DNA of 64,000 nt from Candidatus Saccharimonadota bacterium (GCA_030530605.1 JAUMUO010000001.1:119322-183321); one strand, 5' to 3'; numbered from the stretch's first letter, positions 45,235 to 54,160 are shown. Notes: a model not told the origin generated them from the sequence alone. Made by a program: numbers and translations.

Positions 45235-45677
45235 CTACGATAGAATAAAATATCAAGATATGCCGTGCCAATCCCCACCATCATAATGATGCCGAGATTG
45301 GCATTTATGAAAGAGAGAATTTGGCGCGATAAATCATCAAACGAAAACCATTCTGCAATCGAGCCAGCGAGCAGGGAAGTAATTAGCGCCGAGAGCAAAA
45401 GCGCCTCGGCGATTCTTAGTAGTCCGAACATCCCTCCACGAGAAGATTTAAAATATAAAATCATCGGAAAACCAACTACAAAAATCAGATAAATCAGCGC
45501 TTTCGATTTACCATCTGGCAAACCGAAATTAATATTGTGGAGCAGCTGTAGAATTTGTGGAGAAAATACCTCTGCCACTGCCACACCTGCGATAGAAGCT
45601 AGTACCGCCGGCCCCATATGTTTCCGTATGGCGAAGAATATTGCGAAGAATAATACCAAAACAAATATAATAACCAT
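45231..45677 (-). CDS. Membrane protein, about four helices, unknown
   Basis: 148 aa from the ATG at 45677, which lies six bases after a TATAAT on the minus strand; the longer frame (to 45767) would begin upstream of that promoter. Helices at about 2-16, 23-42, 60-75, 90-112 and 122-142. No known motif. The stretch 45768-45895 between it and comEC contains only the comEC promoter (TAGAAT at 45881). Confidence 0.6.
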   Translation of the reverse strand: MVIIFVLVLFFAIFFAIRKHMGPAVLASIAGVAVAEVFSPQILQLLHNINFGLPDGKSKALIYLIFVVGFPMILYFKSSRGGMFGLLRIAEALLLSALITSLLAGSIAEWFSFDDLSRQILSFINANLGIIMMVGIGTAYLDILFYRS

Positions 45678-45895
45678 AACCATATTATACCATAGAATAA
45701 TGTTGTATTTATAACATTGTAAAATTGTTAAAATTAGAAGCGGTTTAAAGGCGTTAGCCGTAAGCATTGTTAAGCGGTTTTACCCCTGTCTAAAAAGCTA
45801 GCGCTGGAGTTTCCCCTTAATCTGTGATATTGCCTCTTTTGCCTCTAAAAATCAAGCCTTGTTTTTCGGTACACCTCAACTAGAATAAGTCTAAA

Positions 45896-46981
45896 ATGAA
45901 AACCAAGCTTCACATCTCCGCTCTCCCCATCATCTTCTGCGTGATTATTATCGCGCTGGATATTTTTGCGCTCGGAGCCGGCATTATTAAACAGCCTAAA
46001 ACCAAACAAAATCAAGCCGAACCCCTGCTCATAGACTTCAAAACCGATTTCAAAGAACGCATCAAATCCGCCCTGCCAGACGAATCCGAGGGGCTGGCTC
46101 TTGGTTATTTGCTCGGCGACAAGTCCGAACTCGGGGCGTCCCTAAAAGAAATTATTGCTGCCGTCGGGCTGACACATCTTATCGTTGCTTCCGGCGCACA
46201 CCTTGGTATCATTTTGAAATTCGCCAAAAAATCTTTCGGCAAAATCTCACGCATCGTCGGCCTAATCGCAGCTTTAGCTTCCGTCGCACTTTTTATTGGT
46301 ATCATCGGTCTTACACCCAGCGCCCTCCGTGCCGGCTTAGTTGCAACACTCAGCCTGCTTGCCACTTATTTCGGTCGCGATTTGAAACCAGGCCGCCTTA
46401 TCCTTTACGCTGCCACTGCCACCATTCTCATCAATCCGCTCTACCCTACCAACCTTTCTTGGTTACTTTCCTTCGCTTCCTTTTCGGCCATTTTAATTCT
46501 CGCACCAGCTTTAGAGCTTTATTTTTATGGTCCCGACAAAAAGCCCGGCACTCTTGCCAGTCTTCTCATCGCCTCACTTTCCGCTACCCTTCTCACCGCG
46601 CCAATTTTGCTTTTCTACTTCGGCCAAATCTCGCTCATTTCCATCCTTGCTAACCTTCTCATTTCTCCCACGCTCGCTGTCACAATGCTATTTACTTTTC
46701 TAACCGGTGTCTTGCCAAACCCTATTGCCGCTTTTCTCACACACCTTCTTGTCCAATATCATATCACCGTTTCTACTATACTCTCTGAACAGACCATCTT
46801 TCTAATTAACATCGACAAAAATAACCCCCTAGTTTTCCTAGTTTATCTACCGATTTTAATCGGGTATATTTATCTTAAGCGTTCATCCCGATTATCACCA
46901 CGGCATAGTATGCGGCAAAAGCCAGAAGCATCAAAAATCCTTCTCGCCGAGAAATCTTTTTCTGGGTTTTCGCAAAAATAA
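45896..46981 (+). CDS. comEC: ComEC/Rec2 competence channel, core domain only
   Basis: 361 aa, about ten membrane helices. GLTHLIVASGAHLGIIL (about 90-106) and PSALRAGLVATLSLLA (about 141-156) match the ComEC competence domain. The N-terminal OB-like part is reduced to a short stretch, and the C-terminal metallo-beta-lactamase nuclease domain is missing, while full-length ComEC is about 750 aa. Forms the inner-membrane channel for single-stranded DNA uptake. The pilin operon and a secreted SNase in this window fit a DNA-acquisition role. Confidence 0.88.
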   Translation: MKTKLHISALPIIFCVIIIALDIFALGAGIIKQPKTKQNQAEPLLIDFKTDFKERIKSALPDESEGLALGYLLGDKSELGASLKEIIAAVGLTHLIVASGAHLGIILKFAKKSFGKISRIVGLIAALASVALFIGIIGLTPSALRAGLVATLSLLATYFGRDLKPGRLILYAATATILINPLYPTNLSWLLSFASFSAILILAPALELYFYGPDKKPGTLASLLIASLSATLLTAPILLFYFGQISLISILANLLISPTLAVTMLFTFLTGVLPNPIAAFLTHLLVQYHITVSTILSEQTIFLINIDKNNPLVFLVYLPILIGYIYLKRSSRLSPRHSMRQKPEASKILLAEKSFSGFSQK

Positions 46982-47837
46982 ACAAAACTATTGCCGACAC
47001 AATTAGCATCGCAAGGTCCACCATCTGGAAACTGCCTGGCGTCACCGTCCCAAAAATTGCCACCGGCACACCAAGCACAATACAAATGTTAAAGATGTTG
47101 CTACCGATAATGTTGCCAACCGCGAGATCCGCCTCGCCTTTTCTGGCCGCTGCCACGGTTGTGACAAGCTCCGGCAAGGAAGTCCCAAACGCAATTACGG
47201 TCAGAGCGATAATCCTATCAGAAACACCAATTTCCGTTGCAATCGCCGTCGCCGAATTTACGATTAGTTGGCTACCAATAATCACGCCCGCCACCCCGAC
47301 TAAAACTAGTAGTAGGGAAACAGACAATTTAAATTTTGGCTTCTCGGCCTTTTTCTCGGATTTTTTTCTGCGCGCCAAAGCAATTAAATAATATAAGAAA
47401 ACTAAGAAGAATAAAATAATTGCGATACCGTCCGAACGCGTAATTATATTTTCGCTACCACCCGAAATCTGGATGTCCAGAAACAGCACGACTAAAAGCA
47501 CTGAAATCAATAAACAAATTGGTAGTTCTTTACAAATAGTATTGGCCCGCACTCGTATTGGTTTTATCAAAGCCGCTAGCCCCAGAATCAACAAGATGTT
47601 AATAATGTTGCTACCAATTACATTGCCGAGCACCATATCAGTGTTACCGGCAGCTAAGGCTTGCATCGAAACTGCGAACTCTGGCGCACTCGTACCAAAG
47701 GCAATGATGGTGAGCCCGATTAGCATTTTAGAAACTTTGAAATTTGCCGCGGTAGATGAAGCGCCGTCCACAAAAATATCCGCACCTTTAATCAAAAGTA
47801 CGAAACCAACCAGTAGTAAAACGATTTGCCACCACAT
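46875..47837 (-). CDS. Ca2+/Na+ (CaCA family) antiporter, YrbG type
   Basis: 320 aa. Two homologous halves, each with the alpha-repeat: IGLTIIAFGTSAPEFAVS (about 41-58) and IALTVIAFGTSLPELVTT (about 204-221), both followed by GNVIGSNIINI / GNIIGSNIFNI. About ten helices. Exchanges Ca2+ for Na+ or H+ across the membrane. Its 3' end overlaps comEC by 107 bases. Confidence 0.93.
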   Translation of the reverse strand: MWWQIVLLLVGFVLLIKGADIFVDGASSTAANFKVSKMLIGLTIIAFGTSAPEFAVSMQALAAGNTDMVLGNVIGSNIINILLILGLAALIKPIRVRANTICKELPICLLISVLLVVLFLDIQISGGSENIITRSDGIAIILFFLVFLYYLIALARRKKSEKKAEKPKFKLSVSLLLVLVGVAGVIIGSQLIVNSATAIATEIGVSDRIIALTVIAFGTSLPELVTTVAAARKGEADLAVGNIIGSNIFNICIVLGVPVAIFGTVTPGSFQMVDLAMLIVSAIVLFIFAKTQKKISRREGFLMLLAFAAYYAVVIIGMNA

Positions 47838-47894
47838 AATTCCATTTTACCATAAAAGCTTTAAAATTATACCGAAACGTGCTAAAATATAAGT

Positions 47895-48872
47895 ATGAGG
47901 TTTGACGAGAAACCAAAGAGGAGGAGTTTACATCTCGGTAAATCTCGCGTTGATGTTTCGCGCGAGGAGAAACCTTCTCGTTCCAAAAGAATTTCTCGTT
48001 CCAAAAAATCTTTTAAACCTGAAAAAGAAGAATTTACAGAAGATTTGACGGTCTATTTTCGTGAAAAACCAGAGAAGCTCCCAGAGGGTTATGATGAAGA
48101 TGAAACTTTTGGCGAAAGCTTAAAAGGCGCTATGAAAAATCACATTCCGCTTGTGGTAGCCGGTGCTGCTTTACTTATTGCGATTGGTTTTTTCACTGGA
48201 TTTATCCCTGGCCTATTCAAGCACGATGAGCCGGAGACAAACACCGTTTCTGCTACTACCGAACCCGCTGAAAGGGTCAAGACTATTTTTACGCAGGGCA
48301 AGTTTAATCTAAGCACCGAGAACACCGATGCCGGTGTTGATATTATTTGCGAGACCAGTACAGATGAAGAAGGGAACGAGAAAAAAACTTGTCGCACCAA
48401 GACGGAGGAAGATAAGAAGAAAGAGCAAGAAGAAAAAGAGCGCGAAGAACAAGAGAAAAAGGCCAAAGAAGAGCGTGAAAAAGAAAAGATCGAAGATGAG
48501 GCTAAAAAAGAGCTCAAACAAAAACAGGCTGAAGAAGCTGCCAAAGAGACCACCACGAAATCTAACGAAAAGTCCAAGACCGACACCGGCCCGATTCGGG
48601 TTACTGGTATTACGAGTATTTCCGGTTGCCCAGCTGAAGCCGTTGCCGGCAGTGTAATTGTCTTAAAGGCTAATGCCCTCCCGTCTAGCGCCGCCAACAT
48701 TAATGTAATATGGTCTACTACTAGTTCGGCTAGCGTAGTTTATGATAATACTGGCAACGTCGCCACGGTTTCCGTTGGTTCTGGCGAAAGAGTTATTGTC
48801 ACTGCTATGACCATAGATGGTGGTTATTCAGAGCACTGTTCCTTCCCCATCGTCTCTGAGCTTACAAGATAG
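47895..48872 (+). CDS. Membrane protein with coiled-coil and Ig-like domain
   Basis: 325 aa. Basic cytoplasmic part (1-80, RSKRISRSKKSF), TM segment (about 85-105), linker with two Cys (IICETS, KTCRTK), a highly charged helix (about 170-220, repeated KKEQEEKERE) and a C-terminal bacterial Ig-like domain (about 240-320, NVIWSTTSSASVVYDNTGNVATV). Probably surface exposed. TAAAAT -10 sits shortly before the start. Located directly upstream of the tRNA-Arg used by the mobile element. Confidence 0.72.
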   Translation: MRFDEKPKRRSLHLGKSRVDVSREEKPSRSKRISRSKKSFKPEKEEFTEDLTVYFREKPEKLPEGYDEDETFGESLKGAMKNHIPLVVAGAALLIAIGFFTGFIPGLFKHDEPETNTVSATTEPAERVKTIFTQGKFNLSTENTDAGVDIICETSTDEEGNEKKTCRTKTEEDKKKEQEEKEREEQEKKAKEEREKEKIEDEAKKELKQKQAEEAAKETTTKSNEKSKTDTGPIRVTGITSISGCPAEAVAGSVIVLKANALPSSAANINVIWSTTSSASVVYDNTGNVATVSVGSGERVIVTAMTIDGGYSEHCSFPIVSELTR

Positions 48873-48882
48873 CCAAAATATG

Positions 48883-48888
48883 GTATAA
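48883..48888 (+). promoter_or_regulatory. -10 element of tRNA-Arg
   Basis: TATAAT in ATGGTATAATATA, ten bases before the mature tRNA 5' end. Confidence 0.65.
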
Positions 48889-48898
48889 TATATAAAGT

Positions 48899-48975
48899 GC
48901 ACCCTTAGCTCAGTGGATTAGAGCGTCTGTCTTCGGAACAGAAGGTCGTGGGTTCGAATCCCTCAGGGTGTACCA
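48899..48975 (+). tRNA. tRNA-Arg (TCG anticodon), integration target
   Basis: 77 nt with encoded CCA. Acceptor GCACCCT/AGGGTGT, anticodon loop CTTCGGA (anticodon TCG, reads CGA), T-loop TTCGAAT. The serine recombinase gene on the minus strand runs into it and ends inside the D-arm. Confidence 0.93.
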
Positions 48976-50562
48976 TTCTGAAATTAAGCCCTCTTTGAGG
49001 TCTTTTTTCATCTGTTGAGACCCGGTTCGAGCTAAAATAAATTGGCGTCTCAGTTTAGGATACTGTTTTTCGATAGGGACTAAGTACTTAACAGGGGAGA
49101 ACTGAATGGTTCGACCCGATAATCTCAAATCTGCACCTAGCCTTTTTATTACAGCTCTTTTTCGTTCCCAATCATCTGAATCAAAATCTTCCTTGGCATA
49201 GCGCGCGAACATAAAAATATCATTTGCCTTTTCTCTCCAGTCATTCACTATGACTTTAATTTTTTCACGGTCCGCTTCTAGCTTGTCAATCTCTTTTCGC
49301 AGAGATTCTTGCTCAGCTAAAAAGAACGCAGTATCATCAAACAGACCCTTATAAACTGCTCGCCTAAGACTGTTCAGCTCATTGTTCTTTTCCGCTATCC
49401 TCTTATTTATACTAGCTATCTTTTCATTTTGGTCGGAGACCTCTATTTCATCCTCCTCAGCTAATGCCTCAATAGCTATCTTATAGAAATCTTCATCGAT
49501 AGTATAGCGGCACAACTCGTCCTTAATTTGCTTTACTAGCTCGTCCTCGCGCACATAGATCCCATGATTTTTACACTTTACACCGTGCTTTTTACCGCAA
49601 CAATGGCAGTAGTGGTACTCTTTAACAGTGCCATCTTTTAATTTTTTGAATTTTTTCTCGGTTACAATAGCATAGCCACACTCGGCGCACCTAAGCATCC
49701 CCCTAAGGAGGAATTGGTATGGTTCAGTCTGCGGTCGGCTAGCATGCTTTGGATTAAGAAATTTTTGCATTTGCTCGAACTGTGCGTCAGAAATCATAGG
49801 GGGGTGATTCCCATTATATATGCGACCACCCCACCTAAACTTACCCGTATAAAATGGATTTGATAGTAAGCCGCGCACTGTGTTATAACACAGTGGCGTT
49901 CCGCCCTTTCTTTTTGTTTGGTGAATACGAATCATCAATTCTTCATTCGCGATTCTAACCAATTCGGCAATAGAATATGTACCAGTAAGCGCCCTACGCC
50001 AAAGCTCGACAAATCGGTCAAACATAATAGGGTCCTTAATTATCTTCTTCTCAAGCCGATCATTGGTATAGCCTATAGGTGGGTTGCTAGGATAATCTCC
50101 TTTTTCTGCTTTAGAAGTCATACCACGTGTAACTTTCGCTTTTAGTTCTTTGATAAACCGGCTATTCATACTATTTTCGATAGTAAACAGAAGCTCATCA
50201 CTTTCTCGATACCACTTCTCATGCGTGCGGATTCCAACTAATACTCCACTGTCAAGTAGCCATTGAAGGTCACCGCCATCCTTCGGGTTACGTGAAAGAC
50301 GACTTGTATCCCATGCAAGAATAACATCGTACTTGCCCTCCTGTATACCCTTCATCATCCCCTCAAAGATTGGTCGAACTCCAGGCATTTTTGCGCTCTT
50401 TGATTCTTGCAGTATATCTACAATCCGCAAATGCTCATTCTCAGCAACTTCCTTCATTGCTCGAATTTGGTCGTCAATCGATTGGACTTGTTTGTCTTCC
50501 GATTCAGTAGACTTGCGTGCATAGAGTACAGCTTTTTGTTTAGTAATCTTAATAGGGTTCAT
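48910..50562 (-). CDS. Large serine recombinase (integrase of the element)
   Basis: 550 aa. N-terminal resolvase domain with AVLYARKSTES (catalytic S18), AWDTSRLSRNPKDG; recombinase domain (about 155-260, PPIGYTND, YNTVRGLLSNPFYTG); zinc ribbon (CAECGY, CHCCGKKHGVKC, about 295-335); a long coiled coil (about 375-435). Integrates and excises DNA at att sites. The last 21 residues (YTLRDSNPRPSVPK...) are encoded by the antisense strand of the tRNA-Arg gene, so the present C-terminus was created by integration. ATG is preceded by AGGAG; a structured leader lies upstream. Confidence 0.93.
   Translation of the reverse strand: MNPIKITKQKAVLYARKSTESEDKQVQSIDDQIRAMKEVAENEHLRIVDILQESKSAKMPGVRPIFEGMMKGIQEGKYDVILAWDTSRLSRNPKDGGDLQWLLDSGVLVGIRTHEKWYRESDELLFTIENSMNSRFIKELKAKVTRGMTSKAEKGDYPSNPPIGYTNDRLEKKIIKDPIMFDRFVELWRRALTGTYSIAELVRIANEELMIRIHQTKRKGGTPLCYNTVRGLLSNPFYTGKFRWGGRIYNGNHPPMISDAQFEQMQKFLNPKHASRPQTEPYQFLLRGMLRCAECGYAIVTEKKFKKLKDGTVKEYHYCHCCGKKHGVKCKNHGIYVREDELVKQIKDELCRYTIDEDFYKIAIEALAEEDEIEVSDQNEKIASINKRIAEKNNELNSLRRAVYKGLFDDTAFFLAEQESLRKEIDKLEADREKIKVIVNDWREKANDIFMFARYAKEDFDSDDWERKRAVIKRLGADLRLSGRTIQFSPVKYLVPIEKQYPKLRRQFILARTGSQQMKKDLKEGLISEWYTLRDSNPRPSVPKTDALIH
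48967..48975. other. Candidate left attachment core of the 12-kb element
   Basis: GGTGTACCA, the tRNA 3' end, recurs at 61015-61023. If both are the crossover region, the element spans about 48976-61014. Nine bases can match by chance, so this is tentative. Confidence 0.35.
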
Positions 50563-50696
50563 AATTCTCCTTTACCAAAAAGGGCAGCCGCTGTTCTACA
50601 TCCAGAGCTACAAAGCCCTTTCTGCACGGCTACCCTATATTGGGCAGAAAACAAACGGCTTTATAGCATATCTGAATGTAGAACACTTTTATTATA
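50563..50696 (-). ncRNA. Structured 5' leader of the recombinase mRNA
   Basis: On the minus strand a TATAAT (complement of 50691-50696) places the start near 50684, exactly where a 14-bp stem begins (50684-50671 with 50606-50593, one G-U). Inside are AAAGCC/GGCTTT (50662-50657 with 50617-50612) and TTTCTGC-type GCAGAAA pairing (50650-50644 with 50625-50619). The terminal loop GGGTAGCCG (50635-50627) can pair over nine bases with CGGCTGCCC (50590-50582) downstream, which is followed by TTTTT and then the AGGAG site. This gives a pseudoknot resembling a riboswitch or attenuator. No known family recognised. Confidence 0.65.
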
Positions 50697-50702
50697 TCAT
50701 AA

Positions 50703-52943
50703 TTAGTTCTTCTCTTCCATATCAACACCACTATTATCATCGAAAAATACTAGTGGTATAATAAGCCATCGTTGCCCATTATCCTCATCTCTCTCATATT
50801 TGATGATTTTCGCTCTTTTAAGCGTTGGAATATAGACTTTTTTAAGCATATCAAAATTTGGAGTGTGCCTGGTTTTATCATAGTGGTAAGTTGAGAGCTC
50901 ATCCTGTGTAATACCTTTTGCTGTTTCATCGAGTTCTTTTTTTGCCAAAAATGCTTGCAGTATGTAAGCCTTATAAAAATTTAGTATTTCTGGGGCCACT
51001 CCATAGGACATACCCTCTTTTATAACCCCCCATAATTTTACGGCTTCATCGATGTCGTCATTGGTTGCAACAATTTTTCCGTCAACCATTCTAAACGGGG
51101 CATTAAGGAGAGCGATACCCTTAACTAGTGCCATGAATTGTCTAACTTTACGTCTTGTGCCGGATGTCACAAAAGGTAGATTTTCGTAGAACCGAGCCTT
51201 CAGATATTCGTCATCACCAATATCTATATACTTGACGCCGAGGTTCTTAATATAGAGAATTCTATCCTTTAGGTTGTTACGTTCTTCATTACCATCAAGC
51301 CAATCCTGATATGCCTGCTCGTTTTTATCTCTAGTGATGCTTACGTCTACACTTGCTCTAATCGCCTCTTCTGTATTCTCAGGACTGAGGATGAAACTTC
51401 TTGTTCGTTCTTGCTCATCTATCCGGAGGTTGGCAGAGCAGAAGAACACCGATGAGAAGCCTAGGATATAGCTATCTTGAGCAGTATTTTTGCCACCTTT
51501 ACCTTTATTGGTTAGCATAAAAGGAGTTTTCTTAGAGTCATGAGAAAGGAAAGAACGCAAATTTGCAAGCAGTTGAGGATTGGGTTGGTCTTCAAAAATA
51601 AGAATCTTTCTCTCTAGGTCAGTATATTCTATCTTATCCTTATCTACCTTCTTAAATTTTTCATTGTAATAGGGCGCTGTCGGGCTAGTGTTCCCATAAG
51701 AGTAGACATCTTGCTCGGGGAAAAGATGGCTTATTTCATTGACTAAATAAGTTTTGCCAGATGAGCTTTCAGCATTCATAATAATATTAAGCTGTAGCTT
51801 CTCTGTGTATGTTAGTAACATAGCTAAGAAGACAATGATCTTATTCTCATAATTACCCTTAATGGTTAAGTCGAGAACTCTGGCAATATCATCAATAGTT
51901 ATTTCTCTAAACTGCGATACATCAATAGGTTTAGCCCCGCAATAATACTTAGCATATTTTGAAAATAGCTCATCAGCTGTGCCATATTTTTTAGTGAAAT
52001 AGTCTGTAAGATCTGCATGAGTGCCATCCTTGAACGGAAGCGAAATTTTATAGATAGATGCCGTAGGTATGCGATCGGATAGGCGTTGAGCAAGCTTTTT
52101 GAAGCCATTTTCGCCAGCTTCATCTTTATCCATACATAGATAGATATTGCGTATGCTTTTTAGTGAGTCAATCCACTCATCCTTAAATGTTTGAGCGCCT
52201 CCACCACCTGTGACTACGGGCATTTTAACGCCATCTTGAATAGCAATAATCCGATCTAGCTCACCCTCGCAGATAAGCACATCACTCGAAGAGCTCTTTG
52301 CTAATTGATCCTCACCTACGAGCAATAATTTTGAGCCAGTTGGATAAACTATATACTTTGGAGTCTGATTGTTTCTGCCCATTGCCTCCGCCATTACTTC
52401 CGCGGCTTCATCCTCTGGTGTCCTCCGAAGTTTTACATAGGCCACATTACCAAGCTTATCGAAAATAGGTATCATAAACCCATGACGCCCGCCAAATTCT
52501 CCAATGCCAAGCATAAACCTATCAATACTATCATTATTAATGCCACGGCCGTTAAAGTAGCTACGGACAACTTCGCGAGTTTTTCTATGGATACTTCGTG
52601 CTGTTTGCTCAATTGATCGCTCGGGCTTATTCTCGATGGACATTCTGTTCATCTTGTGCTCAGCGTCATATTCTTCATAGTCTCCAAAGAACTTCCGAAG
52701 TGTTACATAATTTCCATCTTCCCCACACTTGAAACAGTGGTATGTGCAACTGCTAAGGTTAAAGCTACAGTGTAGCTCCTCTCCACGCGTCCGACGGTCG
52801 TCATCGCACCCATTAAACGGGCAAGGAAAATAAATTTCAGTTTCACCCTTGCCATTTTTCTTTTTCTCAGTATCAGAGATACCATGGTTGCTAAGGTACG
52901 AGATAAACTCACCCTCGTTCATATTAGCTGGGTTACTTACCAT
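50703..52943 (-). CDS. Primase/helicase of the mobile element
   Basis: 746 aa from the ATG at 52943, which follows AAAGGAGA; a longer TTG frame is less likely. The N-terminal zinc finger (about 38-75: CPFNGCDD..., CTYHCFKCGEDG) is of CHC2 type. A Toprim domain (about 220-290: VLICEGELDRIIA, YLCMDKDEAG) follows. Then a P-loop NTPase (about 385-500, NIIMNAESSSGKTYLV, with an acidic ILIFEDQPN Walker B) of the helicase kind. Would start and unwind DNA for replication of the excised element. The end resembles a winged-helix region. Confidence 0.88.
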   Translation of the reverse strand: MVSNPANMNEGEFISYLSNHGISDTEKKKNGKGETEIYFPCPFNGCDDDRRTRGEELHCSFNLSSCTYHCFKCGEDGNYVTLRKFFGDYEEYDAEHKMNRMSIENKPERSIEQTARSIHRKTREVVRSYFNGRGINNDSIDRFMLGIGEFGGRHGFMIPIFDKLGNVAYVKLRRTPEDEAAEVMAEAMGRNNQTPKYIVYPTGSKLLLVGEDQLAKSSSSDVLICEGELDRIIAIQDGVKMPVVTGGGGAQTFKDEWIDSLKSIRNIYLCMDKDEAGENGFKKLAQRLSDRIPTASIYKISLPFKDGTHADLTDYFTKKYGTADELFSKYAKYYCGAKPIDVSQFREITIDDIARVLDLTIKGNYENKIIVFLAMLLTYTEKLQLNIIMNAESSSGKTYLVNEISHLFPEQDVYSYGNTSPTAPYYNEKFKKVDKDKIEYTDLERKILIFEDQPNPQLLANLRSFLSHDSKKTPFMLTNKGKGGKNTAQDSYILGFSSVFFCSANLRIDEQERTRSFILSPENTEEAIRASVDVSITRDKNEQAYQDWLDGNEERNNLKDRILYIKNLGVKYIDIGDDEYLKARFYENLPFVTSGTRRKVRQFMALVKGIALLNAPFRMVDGKIVATNDDIDEAVKLWGVIKEGMSYGVAPEILNFYKAYILQAFLAKKELDETAKGITQDELSTYHYDKTRHTPNFDMLKKVYIPTLKRAKIIKYERDEDNGQRWLIIPLVFFDDNSGVDMEEKN

Positions 52944-53091
52944 GGCGCTTTCTCCTTTCCTTTGCAATTAGCCGCGTTAGCTCCGCTAAATTTAACAACT
53001 CTTGCTCGGCCTCTTTGTCGGATATACTTTGGCCAAATTTGCGCTCGTGTGTTTCCTGGAAGGTATGAATAAGATTCTTTGAGATGAACAC
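52933..53091 (-). CDS. Small mobile-element protein, unknown
   Basis: 52 aa, GTG start with GGAGGA four bases upstream; the stop overlaps the primase start by 11 bases, so the two are translationally coupled. Sequence HTFQETHERKFGQSISDKEA then ELLNLAELTRLIAKERRKR: a short helical protein with the KFGxxISxxEA pattern common in small proteins beside recombination or replication genes of integrated elements. Function unknown. Confidence 0.7.
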   Translation of the reverse strand: MFISKNLIHTFQETHERKFGQSISDKEAEQELLNLAELTRLIAKERRKRHGK

Positions 53092-53180
53092 AAGTCCTCC
53101 TTTGCTATGCTACCCCATTTATGTATGGGCCGCCCAGCCGGGATAACTTTTAACCAGGCGGCTTAGGCAAATCATATAAT
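53092..53180 (-). promoter_or_regulatory. Promoter and folded leader of the primase operon
   Basis: On the minus strand a TATTAT/TATATGAT-type -10 (about 53171-53181) precedes a stem GCCGCC/GGCGGC (53162-53157 with 53134-53129) and a hairpin CCCAT/ATGGG (53129-53125 with 53118-53114), then AAAGGAGG and the GTG at 53091. Simpler than the other leaders of this element. Confidence 0.45.
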
Positions 53181-53271
53181 ATCACTAAATTTTTGAACAT
53201 GAAAAACTAAGTATACCGAAAAATGGTACCATAATGTAATCTGTTAATCCATAGTCGATACCTAAGTATAC

Positions 53272-53775
53272 CTAAATTTTTGATAATTTCTGAAGTTTTT
53301 TCAACTTACGAGGAGTGAGTATTGCTTCTGTCCTGAATATGATAGTATCTTTATCTATCTCTAGCAATTCTGGGGCTAAGGTTTTGACAGCCTCATTATC
53401 GCTAAATACTTGAGTCCTCAGGTATTTATTCTGGACATCTACGCCTGATTTTTTTAGCATTTCCCGGGTAATCTTCTTGCCACAATATTTATATGCGCAT
53501 TTAAGAACTTTAAAAGGAAGGCAATCATCTTTGAGCTTGGAAATAATCTTCCAGTTTTCTTCGCCATCGGTTCTGATAAGAAGAGTGAGCCTCTCTGTAT
53601 CTAACTTTAAGTATACCTTTTGATTTTTTCGAGAGTCTTTTATTCTCTGAATATCATCTTCGGCCATTCTAACAAACATTTCCCCACCATCTTCCGCATC
53701 AACCTCCTCGATACTGCGTAGCCCATTCATCTCGCTATTTTCACGCGCCCAATCCGTATCATTCAGCAAGAACAA
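53272..53775 (-). CDS. Unknown protein of the mobile element
   Basis: 167 aa by a TTG start touching the previous stop; an internal ATG (53730, MNGLRSIEE) would give 152 aa and I cannot decide. Mixed alpha/beta, charged, Lys-rich end (RKLKKLQKLSKI). Central WKIISKLKDDCLPFKVLKCAYKYCG carries three Cys. No known domain. Follows the gene at 54072 directly, so the two are co-transcribed. Confidence 0.6.
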   Translation of the reverse strand: MFLLNDTDWARENSEMNGLRSIEEVDAEDGGEMFVRMAEDDIQRIKDSRKNQKVYLKLDTERLTLLIRTDGEENWKIISKLKDDCLPFKVLKCAYKYCGKKITREMLKKSGVDVQNKYLRTQVFSDNEAVKTLAPELLEIDKDTIIFRTEAILTPRKLKKLQKLSKI

Positions 53776-54072
53776 CTAAGGCAATGATTTATTTGGTATA
53801 TAGTTCGGGTCTATGACAGAGCGATAGTTATTGACAAAATCCATATTTACGAGGCAATCTGCATCTATGACCTGGTCAATCATTAATTTTATGGCTATCT
53901 CCATTTGTCTCATTGCGGTAATCAAATATTTTTTAGCGGCGCCATTTCTGTTAAGATATTCTTGTGCTTCTTTAAAATCATATTTAAAAATATAGCCAAA
54001 ACTATTGATGCGTTGTTCTATAATCGCATCGAGCACGGCGCTCTCTTCTGGTGTCAGTTCTCTTAAGTTCAT
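53776..54072 (-). CDS. Unknown helical protein of the mobile element
   Basis: 98 aa. LRELTPEESAVLDAIIEQRI and AKKYLITAMRQMEIAIKLMIDQV indicate an all-alpha protein. GGGATA lies upstream as a weak ribosome-binding site; TATAAT (complement of 54094-54099) forms the promoter, divergent from the leader RNA at 54174. Size and position suggest a regulator or replication accessory protein; function not shown. Confidence 0.65.
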   Translation of the reverse strand: MNLRELTPEESAVLDAIIEQRINSFGYIFKYDFKEAQEYLNRNGAAKKYLITAMRQMEIAIKLMIDQVIDADCLVNMDFVNNYRSVIDPNYIPNKSLP

Positions 54073-54160
54073 CTGTTATCCCTTTTGTTGTATATTATAC
54101 CACAGGACTCGGCTACAAACCAGTAGGCCAAAGAACCTTTAAAACTTAACCAATTTATGA

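Noticed and set aside
48140-48700. Long minus-strand reading frame opposite the coiled-coil protein
   Set aside because: It is a mirror of the Lys/Glu-rich repeat (low-complexity Ser/Phe) and has no start signals.
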